Below are positions 29,874-39,729 of a stretch of 64,000 nt of DNA, piece after piece (position 1 is the first letter of the stretch; the number at the start of each line of letters is the position of its first letter). Both the position numbers and the translations under genes were made by a program. Source of the stretch: Thalassoglobus neptunius. GTDB lineage: Bacteria; Planctomycetota; Planctomycetia; Planctomycetales; Planctomycetaceae. The stretch is from assembly GCF_007859735.1 (NCBI RefSeq), contig NZ_SIHI01000001.1, positions 2,371,249-2,435,248 of the forward strand. The letters are read 5' to 3'. Under the pieces are notes generated by a model. That model made no database searches and had not been told where the DNA came from. It saw nothing but the letters and a program-made list of their open reading frames with translations.

Positions 29874-32657
29874 TCAGTCAACGAAAAAGAACTCATTCGA
29901 CATGAGAAGCGCCTGCGAGAGAACCTCGAGAGAGTTGTCCTGAACGAATGAGTCCATCAGCGCCACTTCATCGTCGCTGGCCGATCGTGAAAGAGTGATC
30001 TCGACGAGTCTCCGGATCTGATCGCTCGGATTGTCGAACTCTTCGCGAACGCGGTTGGCCAATGAAGACGACATTTCCCGGACAAAGGTGGAATTCATAC
30101 TGAACAATGACTGCTGCGGGACCGTCGTTTCCGTCCGACCGGGACTCGACGAGTTCGGGGTGGGGAAATCGAAAGTTCTCAGCAATCCGGAAGGGTTATT
30201 TCGATCAATGAGGCCATAGACCGTTCGACGATTCGTGAACGGTTCTGTCTCAAGATTAACGGGCCTCCCGCCCATCGTGCGATCGAGACGACCTGCAACT
30301 GCGAGCATCGAATCACGCATCGCTTCGAAATCGAGACGCTGCCGATTCTGCCGCCAGTAGAATGTGTTTTCCGGATCGATTTGACGCGCATCCGGACGAT
30401 CAATGCTCTGCTGTTTCCACGCTTCACTTGAAAGGATCTCGCGGTGCAACCCTTTCAGCGACCAATCGTGCTGATTCACCAAACTCCAGGCAAGGTAATC
30501 GAGCAACTCTCTTTGAAGCGGCTCTTCCGTCTGTAATCCGAAGTCTGAAGTCGATGCCACAAGCGGCGTTCCGAAATGAGCCATCCAGAGACGATTCACA
30601 AGGACCCGCGCCGTCAACGGGTTGTCGGGAGAGACAATTAAATCGGCGAGTTCCCGGCGTCCACTTGAGTTTTGATAAACGCTCTCCGGATCGGAATTGA
30701 GCAGATGCGGCGGACGGCGCGGAACTTTGTCACCTCGCCGCCCCGGATTTCCACGCACAAACACAACGGGCTCGACTAGGCTCTCCTTATCGAAAAGGAC
30801 CATCGATCGGGCGGGCGCGTTCGGGGATGTCACGTGCCAGTCTTCAACTTCTTTTCGCAGCGCAGTCAGACGAGTTCGCTGATCCCGTTCAAACAACGGA
30901 GAATTTTCACTCGGCGCAAGATCGGTTAACGAATCCGGTCCGTAAAGAATCCGTCGAACCTGTTCCCGTCCGTCATCAGGCAAACGACCAACTTCCGGAT
31001 TCTCTGCCTGAAGCTGTTTCCACTCATCACGAACTGATGAAAAGACCCGAGTGTAAGCGTTCACGATTCCCATGAGTGAATGGGCCGAATCGGTCTTGAG
31101 TTCATCGAGAACGACCTTGGGAATTTCTGGATTCTGCGCAAGCTCTTCCGCGACCTTTTGAAACTCTTCCGGACTGGCATTCTGTTTGACCAGTTCCAGC
31201 ATCCGGGCTCCGGGAATGAAGACGGGATTGTTCTCCTTCAGCTTCCTGTCAAGCAGTAATTGCCAGCGTGCGACAAGTTTCGCTCGAGGAGTACCATGCT
31301 CGGGCGACAGTTCATGAGCTTCCGGGATGAGGCCCAACTTCTTCAATGCTTCCGGAAAGTAATCTTCGACCTGATCGCACAGCTGAGCCAGAAGAGCAGC
31401 ATGTGTTTCGTGAGCGTAGTCGACAACAGCCTGTTCGCGTTTTTTCAGTTCCTCGGCAAATTCCTGATAGCCCGGAGCAGCTGTATCGAGTTCTCCTCGA
31501 AGCGGGGGAATCTCCGGCTCGTAACAACTTGCGAAGACACCGTACAACGAATAGTAATCCGCAGCGGGAAGCGGATCGAATTTGTGATCGTGACACCGGG
31601 CACATCCGAGTGTCATTCCCATCAATCCACGCGTCACAACATCGATGCGATCATCGATGATGTCGGGCTCGCGATTCAGAAATCGTGGACCGATTGTCAA
31701 GAAACCAAGTGCTGCCAACCGGGGATCGTTCTCTTCATACCCGAGTTGATCGGCAGCGAGTTGCTCACGAATGAAGTCGTCGTACGGAACGTCTTGCTGA
31801 AGCGCGTTGATCACATAATCGCGATAGGTGTACGAATACGGATAGAACCGATTCTGCGTGAAAACATAGCCTTTGGTATCTGCATAGCGGGCCAGATCGA
31901 GCCAGTGCCGCCCCCAGCGTTCTCCGTAAGCGGGATCTTCAAGGAAGCGTGAAATCAGTTTTTCGTACGCATCCGAAGACTGATCGTTCTCGAACTGACG
32001 GACCTCTTCGATTGTGGGAGGAAGCCCGCGAAGATCGAAGGAGAGCCGCCGAATAAGTTTCGATCGACTCGCCTGCGGACTGAATGCGAGCCCCTTCTCT
32101 GACATCTTGTCGAGAAGAATCTGATCGATCGGCGTTTTCTGACCTGCATCGACTGCCTTCAACACTTCTGACATCTCGACCGGCTGGTAAGCCCAATGCG
32201 ATTCTCGAATCCGCTGGTAATCGATATCTCCACTTTCGGTGAAGAACAGCTTCCCTTTTGATTCCGCGTGTTCCGCTGGAGCATCTTCTGGCCAGTAGGC
32301 TCCTGAATCGATCCACCGCTTCAAAATCTCAAGCTGTTCGCTCTTCAGTGGGCCTTTCGGCGGCATCTGAATGTCGAACTCATCGTATTGCAGAACCTGC
32401 CACAATCGGCTTTCGCTCACGTTCTCCGGAACAACAATTTTCCCAGCTGAACCATCTTCGAAAACGAATTCACGTCGATCCAGCCGCAGACCACCTTGCT
32501 GCTTCTTGTCGTTATGACATTCGAAGCAATGCTCCGCCAGAAGCGGGCGAACCTTCGATTCGAAGAAAACTTCCTGCTCTTCCGACGCCAGCACTGGTGA
32601 AATGCCAATACCGAAAAGGAGAGCCAGAGAAGGTATAAGTCGAGCTGAAAACACCAT
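29874..32657 (-). CDS. DUF1549/DUF1553 planctomycete cytochrome protein
   Basis: A 927-residue exported protein of the PSCyt1/DUF1549/DUF1553 architecture. After a signal peptide (about 1-24) comes a cytochrome-c-like domain with Cys44-x-x-Cys47-His48 and a Met-containing segment IQMPPKGPL. DUF1549 follows (SHWAYQPVE; LSFDLRGLPPTIEEV), then a second heme-type motif, CARCHDHKFDP, near 350. DUF1553 forms the C-terminus (PRRPPHLL; SGRRELADLIVSPDNPLTARVLVNRLWMAHFG; QSLFSMNS). These proteins are plentiful in planctomycetes and usually paired with a DUF1501 protein; substrate unknown. The nearest DUF1501 gene is 14 kb away. The ATG at 32657 starts the signal peptide; the frame extends further upstream. 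Confidence 0.92.
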   Translation of the reverse strand: MVFSARLIPSLALLFGIGISPVLASEEQEVFFESKVRPLLAEHCFECHNDKKQQGGLRLDRREFVFEDGSAGKIVVPENVSESRLWQVLQYDEFDIQMPPKGPLKSEQLEILKRWIDSGAYWPEDAPAEHAESKGKLFFTESGDIDYQRIRESHWAYQPVEMSEVLKAVDAGQKTPIDQILLDKMSEKGLAFSPQASRSKLIRRLSFDLRGLPPTIEEVRQFENDQSSDAYEKLISRFLEDPAYGERWGRHWLDLARYADTKGYVFTQNRFYPYSYTYRDYVINALQQDVPYDDFIREQLAADQLGYEENDPRLAALGFLTIGPRFLNREPDIIDDRIDVVTRGLMGMTLGCARCHDHKFDPLPAADYYSLYGVFASCYEPEIPPLRGELDTAAPGYQEFAEELKKREQAVVDYAHETHAALLAQLCDQVEDYFPEALKKLGLIPEAHELSPEHGTPRAKLVARWQLLLDRKLKENNPVFIPGARMLELVKQNASPEEFQKVAEELAQNPEIPKVVLDELKTDSAHSLMGIVNAYTRVFSSVRDEWKQLQAENPEVGRLPDDGREQVRRILYGPDSLTDLAPSENSPLFERDQRTRLTALRKEVEDWHVTSPNAPARSMVLFDKESLVEPVVFVRGNPGRRGDKVPRRPPHLLNSDPESVYQNSSGRRELADLIVSPDNPLTARVLVNRLWMAHFGTPLVASTSDFGLQTEEPLQRELLDYLAWSLVNQHDWSLKGLHREILSSEAWKQQSIDRPDARQIDPENTFYWRQNRQRLDFEAMRDSMLAVAGRLDRTMGGRPVNLETEPFTNRRTVYGLIDRNNPSGLLRTFDFPTPNSSSPGRTETTVPQQSLFSMNSTFVREMSSSLANRVREEFDNPSDQIRRLVEITLSRSASDDEVALMDSFVQDNSLEVLSQALLMSNEFFFVD

Positions 32658-32948
32658 GGAGACACGTGAGGTAGGGACATTGGGGTAGGAACTGGAATTA
32701 TAGCACGTTCCCCCGAACAAAGTTCAAGGTCACCACAACGAATTCACCGAGGCGACGACTCCGTTACCGACAACTCTTCCGGTTAACCTGTTCGACACAT
32801 CGAAACGGAGGGCTGATGTGCCAAGTCAGTTGTTTCGATGCCATTCAATCGAGACACTGGTCCGCCCAGAGATCGTACATTCACTCAGCATTTACTCGAT
32901 CGATGAATCGGACGAGCCCGCAATTCAATCCCAAAGCGAATCAGCCTC

Positions 32949-34196
32949 ATGCACCTAGACCTCAAGTGCTCACTGACCGGTGAAAGTTATCCTGTGGATC
33001 AGCTCCAGAACTTGAGCGCACAGGGCAAGCCGCTTCTTGCAGAGTATGACCTCGATGCGATCAAAGAAACGATGACTCCGCAGGCAGTGCGAGCCCGGAA
33101 CATTCGATCGATGTGGAAATTCTGGGAACTCATGCCCGTCGATTCTCCGGAAGAAGCGGTCTCACTCGGCGAAGGCTGCACCCCATTGCTTCAAGCGAAT
33201 CGTGTCGGTCCATTTGAACCGTTCGAAAATCTCTTTGTGAAAGACGAATCGTTCAATCCGACAGGAAGCTTTAAAGCGAGAGGAATGTCAGCAGCGGTGA
33301 CTCGCGCAAAAGCGCTGGGAGTGAAAGCAATCGCCCTCCCCTCTGCCGGGAACGCGGCGGGTGCTGCAACGTATTATGCGGCCCGGGCAGGTCTCGAATG
33401 CCATCTCTTTGTTCCGGAAGACACTCCGCCTGCGAACATCGTCGAATCAAAACTCGGCGGGGCTAACATCTATCTGGTGAATGGATTGATCAGCGATTGC
33501 GGTCGCCTCTGCCGCGAGGCTTGCGATCAGTTCGGATGGTTCGATCTTTCGACACTGAAGGAACCGTTTCGTGTCGAAGGGAAAAAGACCATGGGTTACG
33601 AACTCGCTTTCGATCTTGCCGATCACTTCGGCACTGAAACCCTCCAGTTGCCTGATGTCATCTTCTATCCAACCGGAGGAGGAACCGGGTTGATCGGAAT
33701 ATGGAAAGCCTTCGACGAAGTGGAAGCTCTCGGCTGGATCGGAAGTGCCCGTCCCAAAATGGTCGCCGTTCAAGCCGACGGATGCTCTCCGATCGTGAAA
33801 GCTTACCTCGAGGGAGCAGACTCCGCCCCACTGTTTCCGAACGCAGCCACGTGTGCATCCGGACTTCGAGTCCCCGTCGCTGTTGGCGATTTTCTGATGT
33901 TGGACGCCATCCGAAAGTCCTCCGGAACGGCCATTTCGGTTTCGGATCAGAAACTGATGCAGGGAACAGAAGAGATTTGCCGCTGGCAAGGAATCTCAGC
34001 ATGCCCCGAAGGAGGAGCAGTCTGGAAAGCTGCCGAACAACTGATGTCTGATGGCTGGCTCTCCCCGGAAGAGACGATCGTCTTATTCAACACCGGAACC
34101 GGATTGAAGTACAACCATCTTTTCAAAAGCGATGACATTCCCCGCATCGACCACGAAGGCGAAAACTGGATGAAGATCCTCGAACAACAATCATAG
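32949..34196 (+). CDS. thrC: Threonine synthase
   Basis: A 415-residue PLP enzyme of fold type II that converts O-phosphohomoserine to threonine and phosphate. An N-terminal zinc-finger-like start (MHLDLKCSLTGESYP) is followed by GEGCTPL, the PLP lysine motif NPTGSFKARG with Lys109, the LPSAGNAAGAATYYAARAG segment and the phosphate-binding loop PTGGGTGLIG. It has family length and a complete set of motifs. It stands alone, divergent from the DUF1549/1553 gene and convergent with the sulfatase block. It may be constitutive; no leader attenuator was seen. Confidence 0.94.
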   Translation: MHLDLKCSLTGESYPVDQLQNLSAQGKPLLAEYDLDAIKETMTPQAVRARNIRSMWKFWELMPVDSPEEAVSLGEGCTPLLQANRVGPFEPFENLFVKDESFNPTGSFKARGMSAAVTRAKALGVKAIALPSAGNAAGAATYYAARAGLECHLFVPEDTPPANIVESKLGGANIYLVNGLISDCGRLCREACDQFGWFDLSTLKEPFRVEGKKTMGYELAFDLADHFGTETLQLPDVIFYPTGGGTGLIGIWKAFDEVEALGWIGSARPKMVAVQADGCSPIVKAYLEGADSAPLFPNAATCASGLRVPVAVGDFLMLDAIRKSSGTAISVSDQKLMQGTEEICRWQGISACPEGGAVWKAAEQLMSDGWLSPEETIVLFNTGTGLKYNHLFKSDDIPRIDHEGENWMKILEQQS

Positions 34197-34249
34197 TTGA
34201 GTTCGACGATCATTCCCGTTCTTGCAAACGTTCCGGCGCGTCTCCTTCT

Positions 34250-35185
34250 CTACTTCTGTGGAGGTTGCGTCAAACGCTGGCCGTTGGACGTCAGAATTTG
34301 AAAGTGATGAATTCCAACTTTCTGTCCATCTGAATATGTCCAAACAACGTCTTTTGCGGGAGTCACTTCGAACATCTTTGGTGCTTGCGGATCAACACGT
34401 CCGCCGGCATAGCTCGTAATGACGATATTGCCATTGGGAAGAACTTGAGAGCCGCAAGGATCCTGAAGCCAGTCACCGGGAAGATCTTCGTTTGTTAATG
34501 TCCACACAACCTTCCCAGCTGCGTCAAAATCAATCACACGGTTTCCGTGAGTGCAACAAACGAGCGTGTTGCCATCACCATGACGAATCGCTGTGAACGG
34601 CCAAGTGTGAATCTCATGCTCAGAATCGCCCGGAACAGTGGTATCGAAAGTCGACAAAACTTTTCCGTCGCTGTCGTAGTGGAAAACAGCAAAGTTCAGC
34701 AGATGAGGTGCGAGATATGTCCCGTCGGGAAGCTTGCGCGCCATTCGGGTCTGCATGTGATGATTTTTCTTCTGACAGGCCAGCGGGAATTCCACGAGCA
34801 CTTCACCTTCAGCATCGACCTCAAGTAAACGCGGGCTGATTCCTGCTTCTGTGATAACAAACGTCCCGTTGGATGTCGGTTGAGCGCTATTCACTTCACT
34901 CTGCGTCCCCTTCCAAACGAGAGTTTCTTTCCCGTCAGAAGAGATGCGAACAACGGCCCCGCCTCCGTATCGTTTTGACTTATTCAATGTCAAAATGATC
35001 GTTCCATCCTCGAGCACATACCCATCTCGCGTCGCAGAAGGGTAAGTCCAACTCATCTTCCCCTGATCATCCATGATGTACGTCTTCTGACCGCACGCGA
35101 GAAAACTATGGGTGACATCCTCAGCACTCAGAGTGTTCCAACTCAGGGAGAAAACCAAGGTCGTGAGAAGCAGTGAATATTTCAT
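34250..35185 (-). CDS. Secreted beta-propeller protein
   Basis: A 311-residue exported protein: a signal peptide (MKYSLLLTTLVFSLSWNTLSA) followed by repeated strands ending in patterns such as GKMSWTYPSA, DGKETLVWKG, AAGKVVWTL and AKDVVWTYSD. These are typical of NHL/PQQ-type or arylsulfotransferase-like propellers. Conserved histidines (EIHTWPFTAI, KKNHHM) recall arylsulfotransferases, but I would not assign that activity. It is the last gene of the sulfatase block, 170 bases after a sulfatase, and may bind or sense a glycan. No Lys/Arg cluster or membrane anchor beyond the signal. Confidence 0.75.
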   Translation of the reverse strand: MKYSLLLTTLVFSLSWNTLSAEDVTHSFLACGQKTYIMDDQGKMSWTYPSATRDGYVLEDGTIILTLNKSKRYGGGAVVRISSDGKETLVWKGTQSEVNSAQPTSNGTFVITEAGISPRLLEVDAEGEVLVEFPLACQKKNHHMQTRMARKLPDGTYLAPHLLNFAVFHYDSDGKVLSTFDTTVPGDSEHEIHTWPFTAIRHGDGNTLVCCTHGNRVIDFDAAGKVVWTLTNEDLPGDWLQDPCGSQVLPNGNIVITSYAGGRVDPQAPKMFEVTPAKDVVWTYSDGQKVGIHHFQILTSNGQRLTQPPQK

Positions 35186-35355
35186 GAGTTCACAATCTGT
35201 TGTTTCGGCTCTTAAGCAAGCTGTTCAATTCTGTGCGCTCACTCGAACCATCGGATGATTCGTTAATATATGTGTGTATATACAGGTGTCATCAAGACGC
35301 AGCGAAACATGAGTCGACGCTCAAGTCCTCCTGCCGATTCGAGAAACTGCTCTGT

Positions 35356-36738
35356 TCATCTCTCCTGTGGATCGACAAGTTTGATTTCCTTTTGATCATG
35401 ACCAGTCACCCGCACGTCCCCGAGTTCCGCGCGAATTAAGTCAGCCTGTTTCTGCAAACGGGCGACCATTTCGGGATACTGACTGGCGACGTTTTCCTTT
35501 TCGCCGAGATCGTTTTCGAGATCAAACAGTTGCAGTTCATCAAGTGCCACGAACCCTTTATATTTACCTGGCTTCTTCGACCAGAATGGCTGATCATTCG
35601 CCGAACGCGGCAAGTGCAGCTTCCACTTCCCTTCCCGCACCGCCTGTAAGTTCGTCCCGTTATAATAATAAAGAAACTGATGCTGCGATTCGGATTGCTC
35701 CCCTTTGAGAATCGAGAGAATGTGTTTCCCATCAATCTTTCGATCAGAAGGAAGAGCGACTCCTGCCAGCGTGCAGAACTGCGGCAGCAGATCCATACTG
35801 GTGAGTGTGACATCCGAGACTTGATGAGGCGGAACCGTCCCCGGCCAATAGAAAATCCCGGGAACGCGGTGCCCCCCTTCCATTGTGCAATACTTCCCGC
35901 CGTTCAATCCTCCTGTCGAACCCACTCTCGTCGGACCGTTGTCCGAAGTAAACACGACAAAGGTTTTCTCTGAAAGCCCCGCGTCCTGGACCGCATCGAT
36001 AATGCGACCGGTGCTGTGATCTAACTCTCGAATGAAGTCACCATACTTCCCCTTCCCGGACGTTCCAACGAACTCCTTACTTGGAAGCAACGGGGAATGA
36101 ACAATATGGTGCGACACATAAATCAGGAATGGATCGTCTTGATTCCGATGAATAAAATCGACCACTTCGTTCGTGTAGATGTTTGTTAACTCTTCGCACG
36201 GAATCTTCTTCCGCTCGACCTGCTTTCCCCGGTAAAGCGTATCGAAGTTCGGCCCGCGAGACTTTCCATAATTGCTCGGAATCCCCAGATGCTCATCGAA
36301 TCCAGCATCGATAGGATGAGAGCCTTCGACTTCCATTCCCAAATGCCACTTCCCCACCATGAGGGACCGATACCCCGCAGGTTTGAGCAGTTCGGGAATC
36401 GTAATCTCATCGGAAGCGAGACCATAATCCTGATATTTCGATCCCGTTCTCTCGAAGCGTGCCACTGGAATTCCGCAACGCATTGGATAGCGACCTGTGA
36501 GCAAAGCTGCACGTGACGGGCTGCAAACATTCGCAGGAACGAAGAAATCTGTGCTGCGAAATCCGCCGTCTGCAAGTGCATCGATCCGAGGTGTCTCGAT
36601 GCCATCGGGGTCATAACAGCTGAGATCGCCGTAACCGAGGTCGTCTGCAAAGATGACGATGAAGTTGGGCTTTTCGTCGGCGATAATTACCGAGACCATT
36701 CCCAAACACGCCAACATCGCCACGAATCGAAACATCAT
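35356..36738 (-). CDS. Secreted sulfatase A (CSPSR)
   Basis: A 460-residue arylsulfatase-family enzyme that hydrolyses sulfate esters outside the cytoplasm. A signal peptide (about 1-20) precedes the metal-binding ADDLGYGDLSC. Cys72 of CSPSRAALLTGRYP is the residue converted to formylglycine; it is in the aerobic-type C-x-P-S-R context. Later family features are MVGKWHLG and TSDNGPTRVGSTGGLNGGKYC. An ATG at 36735 and one at 36768 are alternatives; the latter has GGA 7 bases upstream but gives a poorer signal peptide. No formylglycine-generating enzyme is in the window. It follows sulfatase B by 68 bases. Confidence 0.9.
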   Translation of the reverse strand: MMFRFVAMLACLGMVSVIIADEKPNFIVIFADDLGYGDLSCYDPDGIETPRIDALADGGFRSTDFFVPANVCSPSRAALLTGRYPMRCGIPVARFERTGSKYQDYGLASDEITIPELLKPAGYRSLMVGKWHLGMEVEGSHPIDAGFDEHLGIPSNYGKSRGPNFDTLYRGKQVERKKIPCEELTNIYTNEVVDFIHRNQDDPFLIYVSHHIVHSPLLPSKEFVGTSGKGKYGDFIRELDHSTGRIIDAVQDAGLSEKTFVVFTSDNGPTRVGSTGGLNGGKYCTMEGGHRVPGIFYWPGTVPPHQVSDVTLTSMDLLPQFCTLAGVALPSDRKIDGKHILSILKGEQSESQHQFLYYYNGTNLQAVREGKWKLHLPRSANDQPFWSKKPGKYKGFVALDELQLFDLENDLGEKENVASQYPEMVARLQKQADLIRAELGDVRVTGHDQKEIKLVDPQER

Positions 36739-36806
36739 GGCGGCCTGATTACTAATTAAATGCAACATAAACTAATCCAATCAGAATCTCGACATTCTGG
36801 ACGACA

Positions 36807-38288
36807 TCACGACGCCGGCTTTTTCGCTTTCGGCTTCGATGTATTTCGGGCTCGCGATTTCGGAACCGGAGGGGTTGACGGCCGCTCTTCGAGTGTATCA
36901 AAGAATCGCATGTTCTTTCCGACACGATCAAAGTCGCCAAGGTCTTCCCGCATCTCTTGCGCGAGTGTGAGCAAGCGTTCAACGACTTGCGGACTCATCT
37001 CAGATACATCTGTCGTTTCGCCCGGATCATTCTCTAGATCGACGAGGAATGGTTTCTCGAATCCGACTCGATCAGCGGGTCCAATGTGATTATTGCGACT
37101 GAATGGAGCGACACCAACGGGTTCTTTCTCACGGGGTAAATGAAGCTTCCACTTCCCTTGCCGAACTGCCTGGAGATGAACCCGCAGATAATAAAAGAAT
37201 GCTTTGTCCGGATCAGCTTTGTCGAAGTCCCCGTGAAAAAGATGACGAATGTCCTCGCCATCGATCACACGATCAGCTGGAACTTCCGCCTGCGCCAAGG
37301 CTGCAAAGGTTGGAAAGATGTCCATCGTCGTTGCGATCGCATCGCATGTCGTGTCCGGTGGAACCCGTCCAGGTCCCCAGAGAATCGCAGGAACCAGCAC
37401 TCCCCCTTCGAATGACGAGACTTTTCCACTCCGCAGGATGCCTGCCGATCCACCATGGTCACGAGGAAGCCGACCGTCAGCGAAGTTCTTATTCTTACTT
37501 AACCACGGACCATTATCACTCGTGAACAGCACATAAGTCGTGCCAGCCAATTTCAGTTCTTCGATCGTGTCGAGAATTCTGCCGACGTTGAAATCAATCT
37601 CTTCGATGACGTCCCCATACAGGCCGCGTTCACTTTTTCCGCGAAACTCGGCGGAGGCTTCGAGTCGTGTATGCGGCATCGTGTGAGGGAGATAAACGAA
37701 AAACGGACGGTTTTGATTTTCCTCGATAAATGTAATCGCTTCATCTGTATAACGTCGGGTCAACGTCGCCATGTTCGTTTCGGGCTCAATCAATTCTTCG
37801 TTGCGATAGAGATTGGCCACGCGATCGTTGCTGGTCGGAGTTCCGAAGAACAGATCAAAGCCCTGCCGAGTCGGAAGCAGATCGACAAAGAACCCCGACT
37901 GAGCATGTTTCGCCAAGTCCCATTTCCCGAAACAGGCGGTCGCATAGCCTTGAGCCTTGAGGACTTCAGCAATCGTAATTTCATCCTCATGCAAGATTGG
38001 ATGAACCTGTTTGACATTTCCCCGCTCGGCCACTCGCATTGGATAGCATCCGGTCATCAAGGCTGCTCGCGAAGGACCGCAAATGGGCTGCGCGTAAAAG
38101 TTCGTAAACTTCATGCCCTGCCTGGCCATTGCATCGAGTCGCGGAGTTTTGAAACCCGTTGCTCCAAAACAGCCCACGTCTTCATAACCCTGATCGTCCG
38201 TAAAGATGACCACGAAATTCGGTCTGTCCGATGAAGAAGCCCATGTCCCGCTCAGACACAGCAAAACTAACAGAGCGCGTAAAACCAT
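36807..38288 (-). CDS. Secreted sulfatase B (CGPSR)
   Basis: A 493-residue sulfatase with signal peptide (MVLRALLVLLCLSGTWA), the metal motif TDDQGYEDVGC and Cys70 in CGPSRAALMTGCYP as the predicted formylglycine. Further features are CFGKWDLAKH, the TSDNGPWLSK segment and the C-terminal VDLENDPGETTDV typical of N-sulfoglucosamine/arylsulfatase-like proteins. The C-terminus is a basic Ser/Lys/Ala tail (KPKAKKPAS). The ATG at 38288 has GGAGGG 8 bases upstream; the frame extends to 38426 without a better start. It lies between the PQQ-type gene and sulfatase A. Substrate unknown. Confidence 0.9.
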   Translation of the reverse strand: MVLRALLVLLCLSGTWASSSDRPNFVVIFTDDQGYEDVGCFGATGFKTPRLDAMARQGMKFTNFYAQPICGPSRAALMTGCYPMRVAERGNVKQVHPILHEDEITIAEVLKAQGYATACFGKWDLAKHAQSGFFVDLLPTRQGFDLFFGTPTSNDRVANLYRNEELIEPETNMATLTRRYTDEAITFIEENQNRPFFVYLPHTMPHTRLEASAEFRGKSERGLYGDVIEEIDFNVGRILDTIEELKLAGTTYVLFTSDNGPWLSKNKNFADGRLPRDHGGSAGILRSGKVSSFEGGVLVPAILWGPGRVPPDTTCDAIATTMDIFPTFAALAQAEVPADRVIDGEDIRHLFHGDFDKADPDKAFFYYLRVHLQAVRQGKWKLHLPREKEPVGVAPFSRNNHIGPADRVGFEKPFLVDLENDPGETTDVSEMSPQVVERLLTLAQEMREDLGDFDRVGKNMRFFDTLEERPSTPPVPKSRARNTSKPKAKKPAS

Positions 38289-38374
38289 GACCGCTTCCCT
38301 CCGTCGCATCTCGACAAATGATTCAATCCAGAATAATGTATTTTTTGTATCGTCACTCGAACTGAGATGGCAAC

Positions 38375-38404
38375 GCCGCCATCTTGAGCTCTCCAGATGG
38401 CGGC
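38375..38404 (-). terminator. Hairpin between PQQ propeller gene and sulfatase B
   Basis: A perfect 10-bp stem (GCCGCCATCT at 38375-38384 with AGATGGCGGC at 38395-38404) and a 10-base loop, four bases after the stop of the PQQ-type gene. It has no T-run, so it could be a partial terminator or an RNA stabiliser in a polycistronic message. Confidence 0.45.
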
Positions 38405-38407
38405 AAT

Positions 38408-39664
38408 TTACTTCTCTCCAATGCAATACAAAACCTGATTGCTTCTTAAATAAATCCTTCCGTCCGCAACGGCGGGAGATGCGTTAAAGTCTGTCTTGTC
38501 ACTGGAAATGACATTTCGGGCGATCGGTTCGAATTCAGGACCGGGAGGATAAACAACCGTCCCGCCGGTACGGCTCACCACATAGATATACTTGCCGATG
38601 AGTACCGGCGAGGCGTAAACTGGTCGGCCTCCACCAAGATCACCAACACGCTCCCGATAGATCAGACTTCCATCCTTGGCGGACGTGCAGTAAGCGATTC
38701 CCTGATCGTCGATCCAGTAGAGTCGGCCATCATAGAGCAGTGGCGTCGCAACATATGAGCTGTATCGACTCTCCCAGCGAGAGTGCGATTGAGTGACGTC
38801 GCCCTTCCCGCCTGCGTTGAGCGAAACACTCCCCGAGGATCGGTATCCTCCGAAAGTGTAAATCTCCCCGCCGTCTACGATGATCGAGGGACAAACATTC
38901 CCCGTCATTGGCGATTGTGCGAACCACTTCAGCTTGCCGGTCGACGGATTCAATGCCCAGACTTCTTCCGGAACGCTAATCACCAACTCAGCTTCTCCGC
39001 TTGCGATGGTCACCAGACGAGGAGTTCCGTAGGCAAGTTCCAACATGCCAGCTTCTTGTCTCCATAGCTCACTCCCGTCCGATTTATTCAGTGCAAGGAT
39101 TGCTTTAGACTCTTCAGCAGCATTCACGATGAGGCTGTCTTCGAACAGCAGGAGACTCGCACCGGAACCCCACTGGCGGTTGCTGGACTCTTTGCCGACA
39201 TCAACGCTCCAGACTTTCTCCCCGTCCAGTGTGATCGCGTGCACGCCACCTTTGCCAAGAAAAACGAACACGTGCTCCCCGTCAGAGACTGGTGTATTGC
39301 TAGCGTAACCGTGTTCGATGATGTATCCCTGATACGGGTCTTCCGAATAGTCAATCGGAAAATCAACGGACCAGAACTTCGCCCCAGTGTTCTTGTCGAA
39401 GCACAAAACTTCGCGTCGGGCTTCTCCGTCTCCTGCAACGTAGCACGTCACAATCACGCGATCCCCGACGATGATCGGGCTTGAAGAACCCGTTCCAGGC
39501 AAGTCCACATTCCAAATCAGGTTCGAAGACTCGCTCCATTCGACAGGAACAACATCAGAGCTGCGAGCCGTCCCGCCGTGACCGAGAAACTCTAGCCAGT
39601 CGCCTGCCAGCAACGGCGTCGATGCGCACAAAACCACAAGAGTCAGCAGCAGAGCACGATACAT
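38408..39664 (-). CDS. Secreted PQQ-like beta-propeller protein
   Basis: A 418-residue exported protein with signal peptide (MYRALLLTLVVLCASTPLLA) followed by WLEFLGHGG, the usual start of planctomycete PQQ-like (outer membrane assembly BamB-type) propellers. Repeats contain W-strand motifs such as NLIWNVDLPG, GAKFWSVDFP, GEKVWSVDVG, GSELWRQEAG and GKLKWFAQSP. Real PQQ binding residues cannot be confirmed, so it is probably structural or a binding protein. AAGGA lies 8 bases before the ATG. It sits in the middle of the sulfatase block, 65 bases after sulfatase C. Confidence 0.85.
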   Translation of the reverse strand: MYRALLLTLVVLCASTPLLAGDWLEFLGHGGTARSSDVVPVEWSESSNLIWNVDLPGTGSSSPIIVGDRVIVTCYVAGDGEARREVLCFDKNTGAKFWSVDFPIDYSEDPYQGYIIEHGYASNTPVSDGEHVFVFLGKGGVHAITLDGEKVWSVDVGKESSNRQWGSGASLLLFEDSLIVNAAEESKAILALNKSDGSELWRQEAGMLELAYGTPRLVTIASGEAELVISVPEEVWALNPSTGKLKWFAQSPMTGNVCPSIIVDGGEIYTFGGYRSSGSVSLNAGGKGDVTQSHSRWESRYSSYVATPLLYDGRLYWIDDQGIAYCTSAKDGSLIYRERVGDLGGGRPVYASPVLIGKYIYVVSRTGGTVVYPPGPEFEPIARNVISSDKTDFNASPAVADGRIYLRSNQVLYCIGEK

Positions 39665-39729
39665 ATTAAACTTCCTTACACGTCGGAACGAATGAGTATT
39701 AAATCAACTGCTGTCTTGAAGCACTTTTA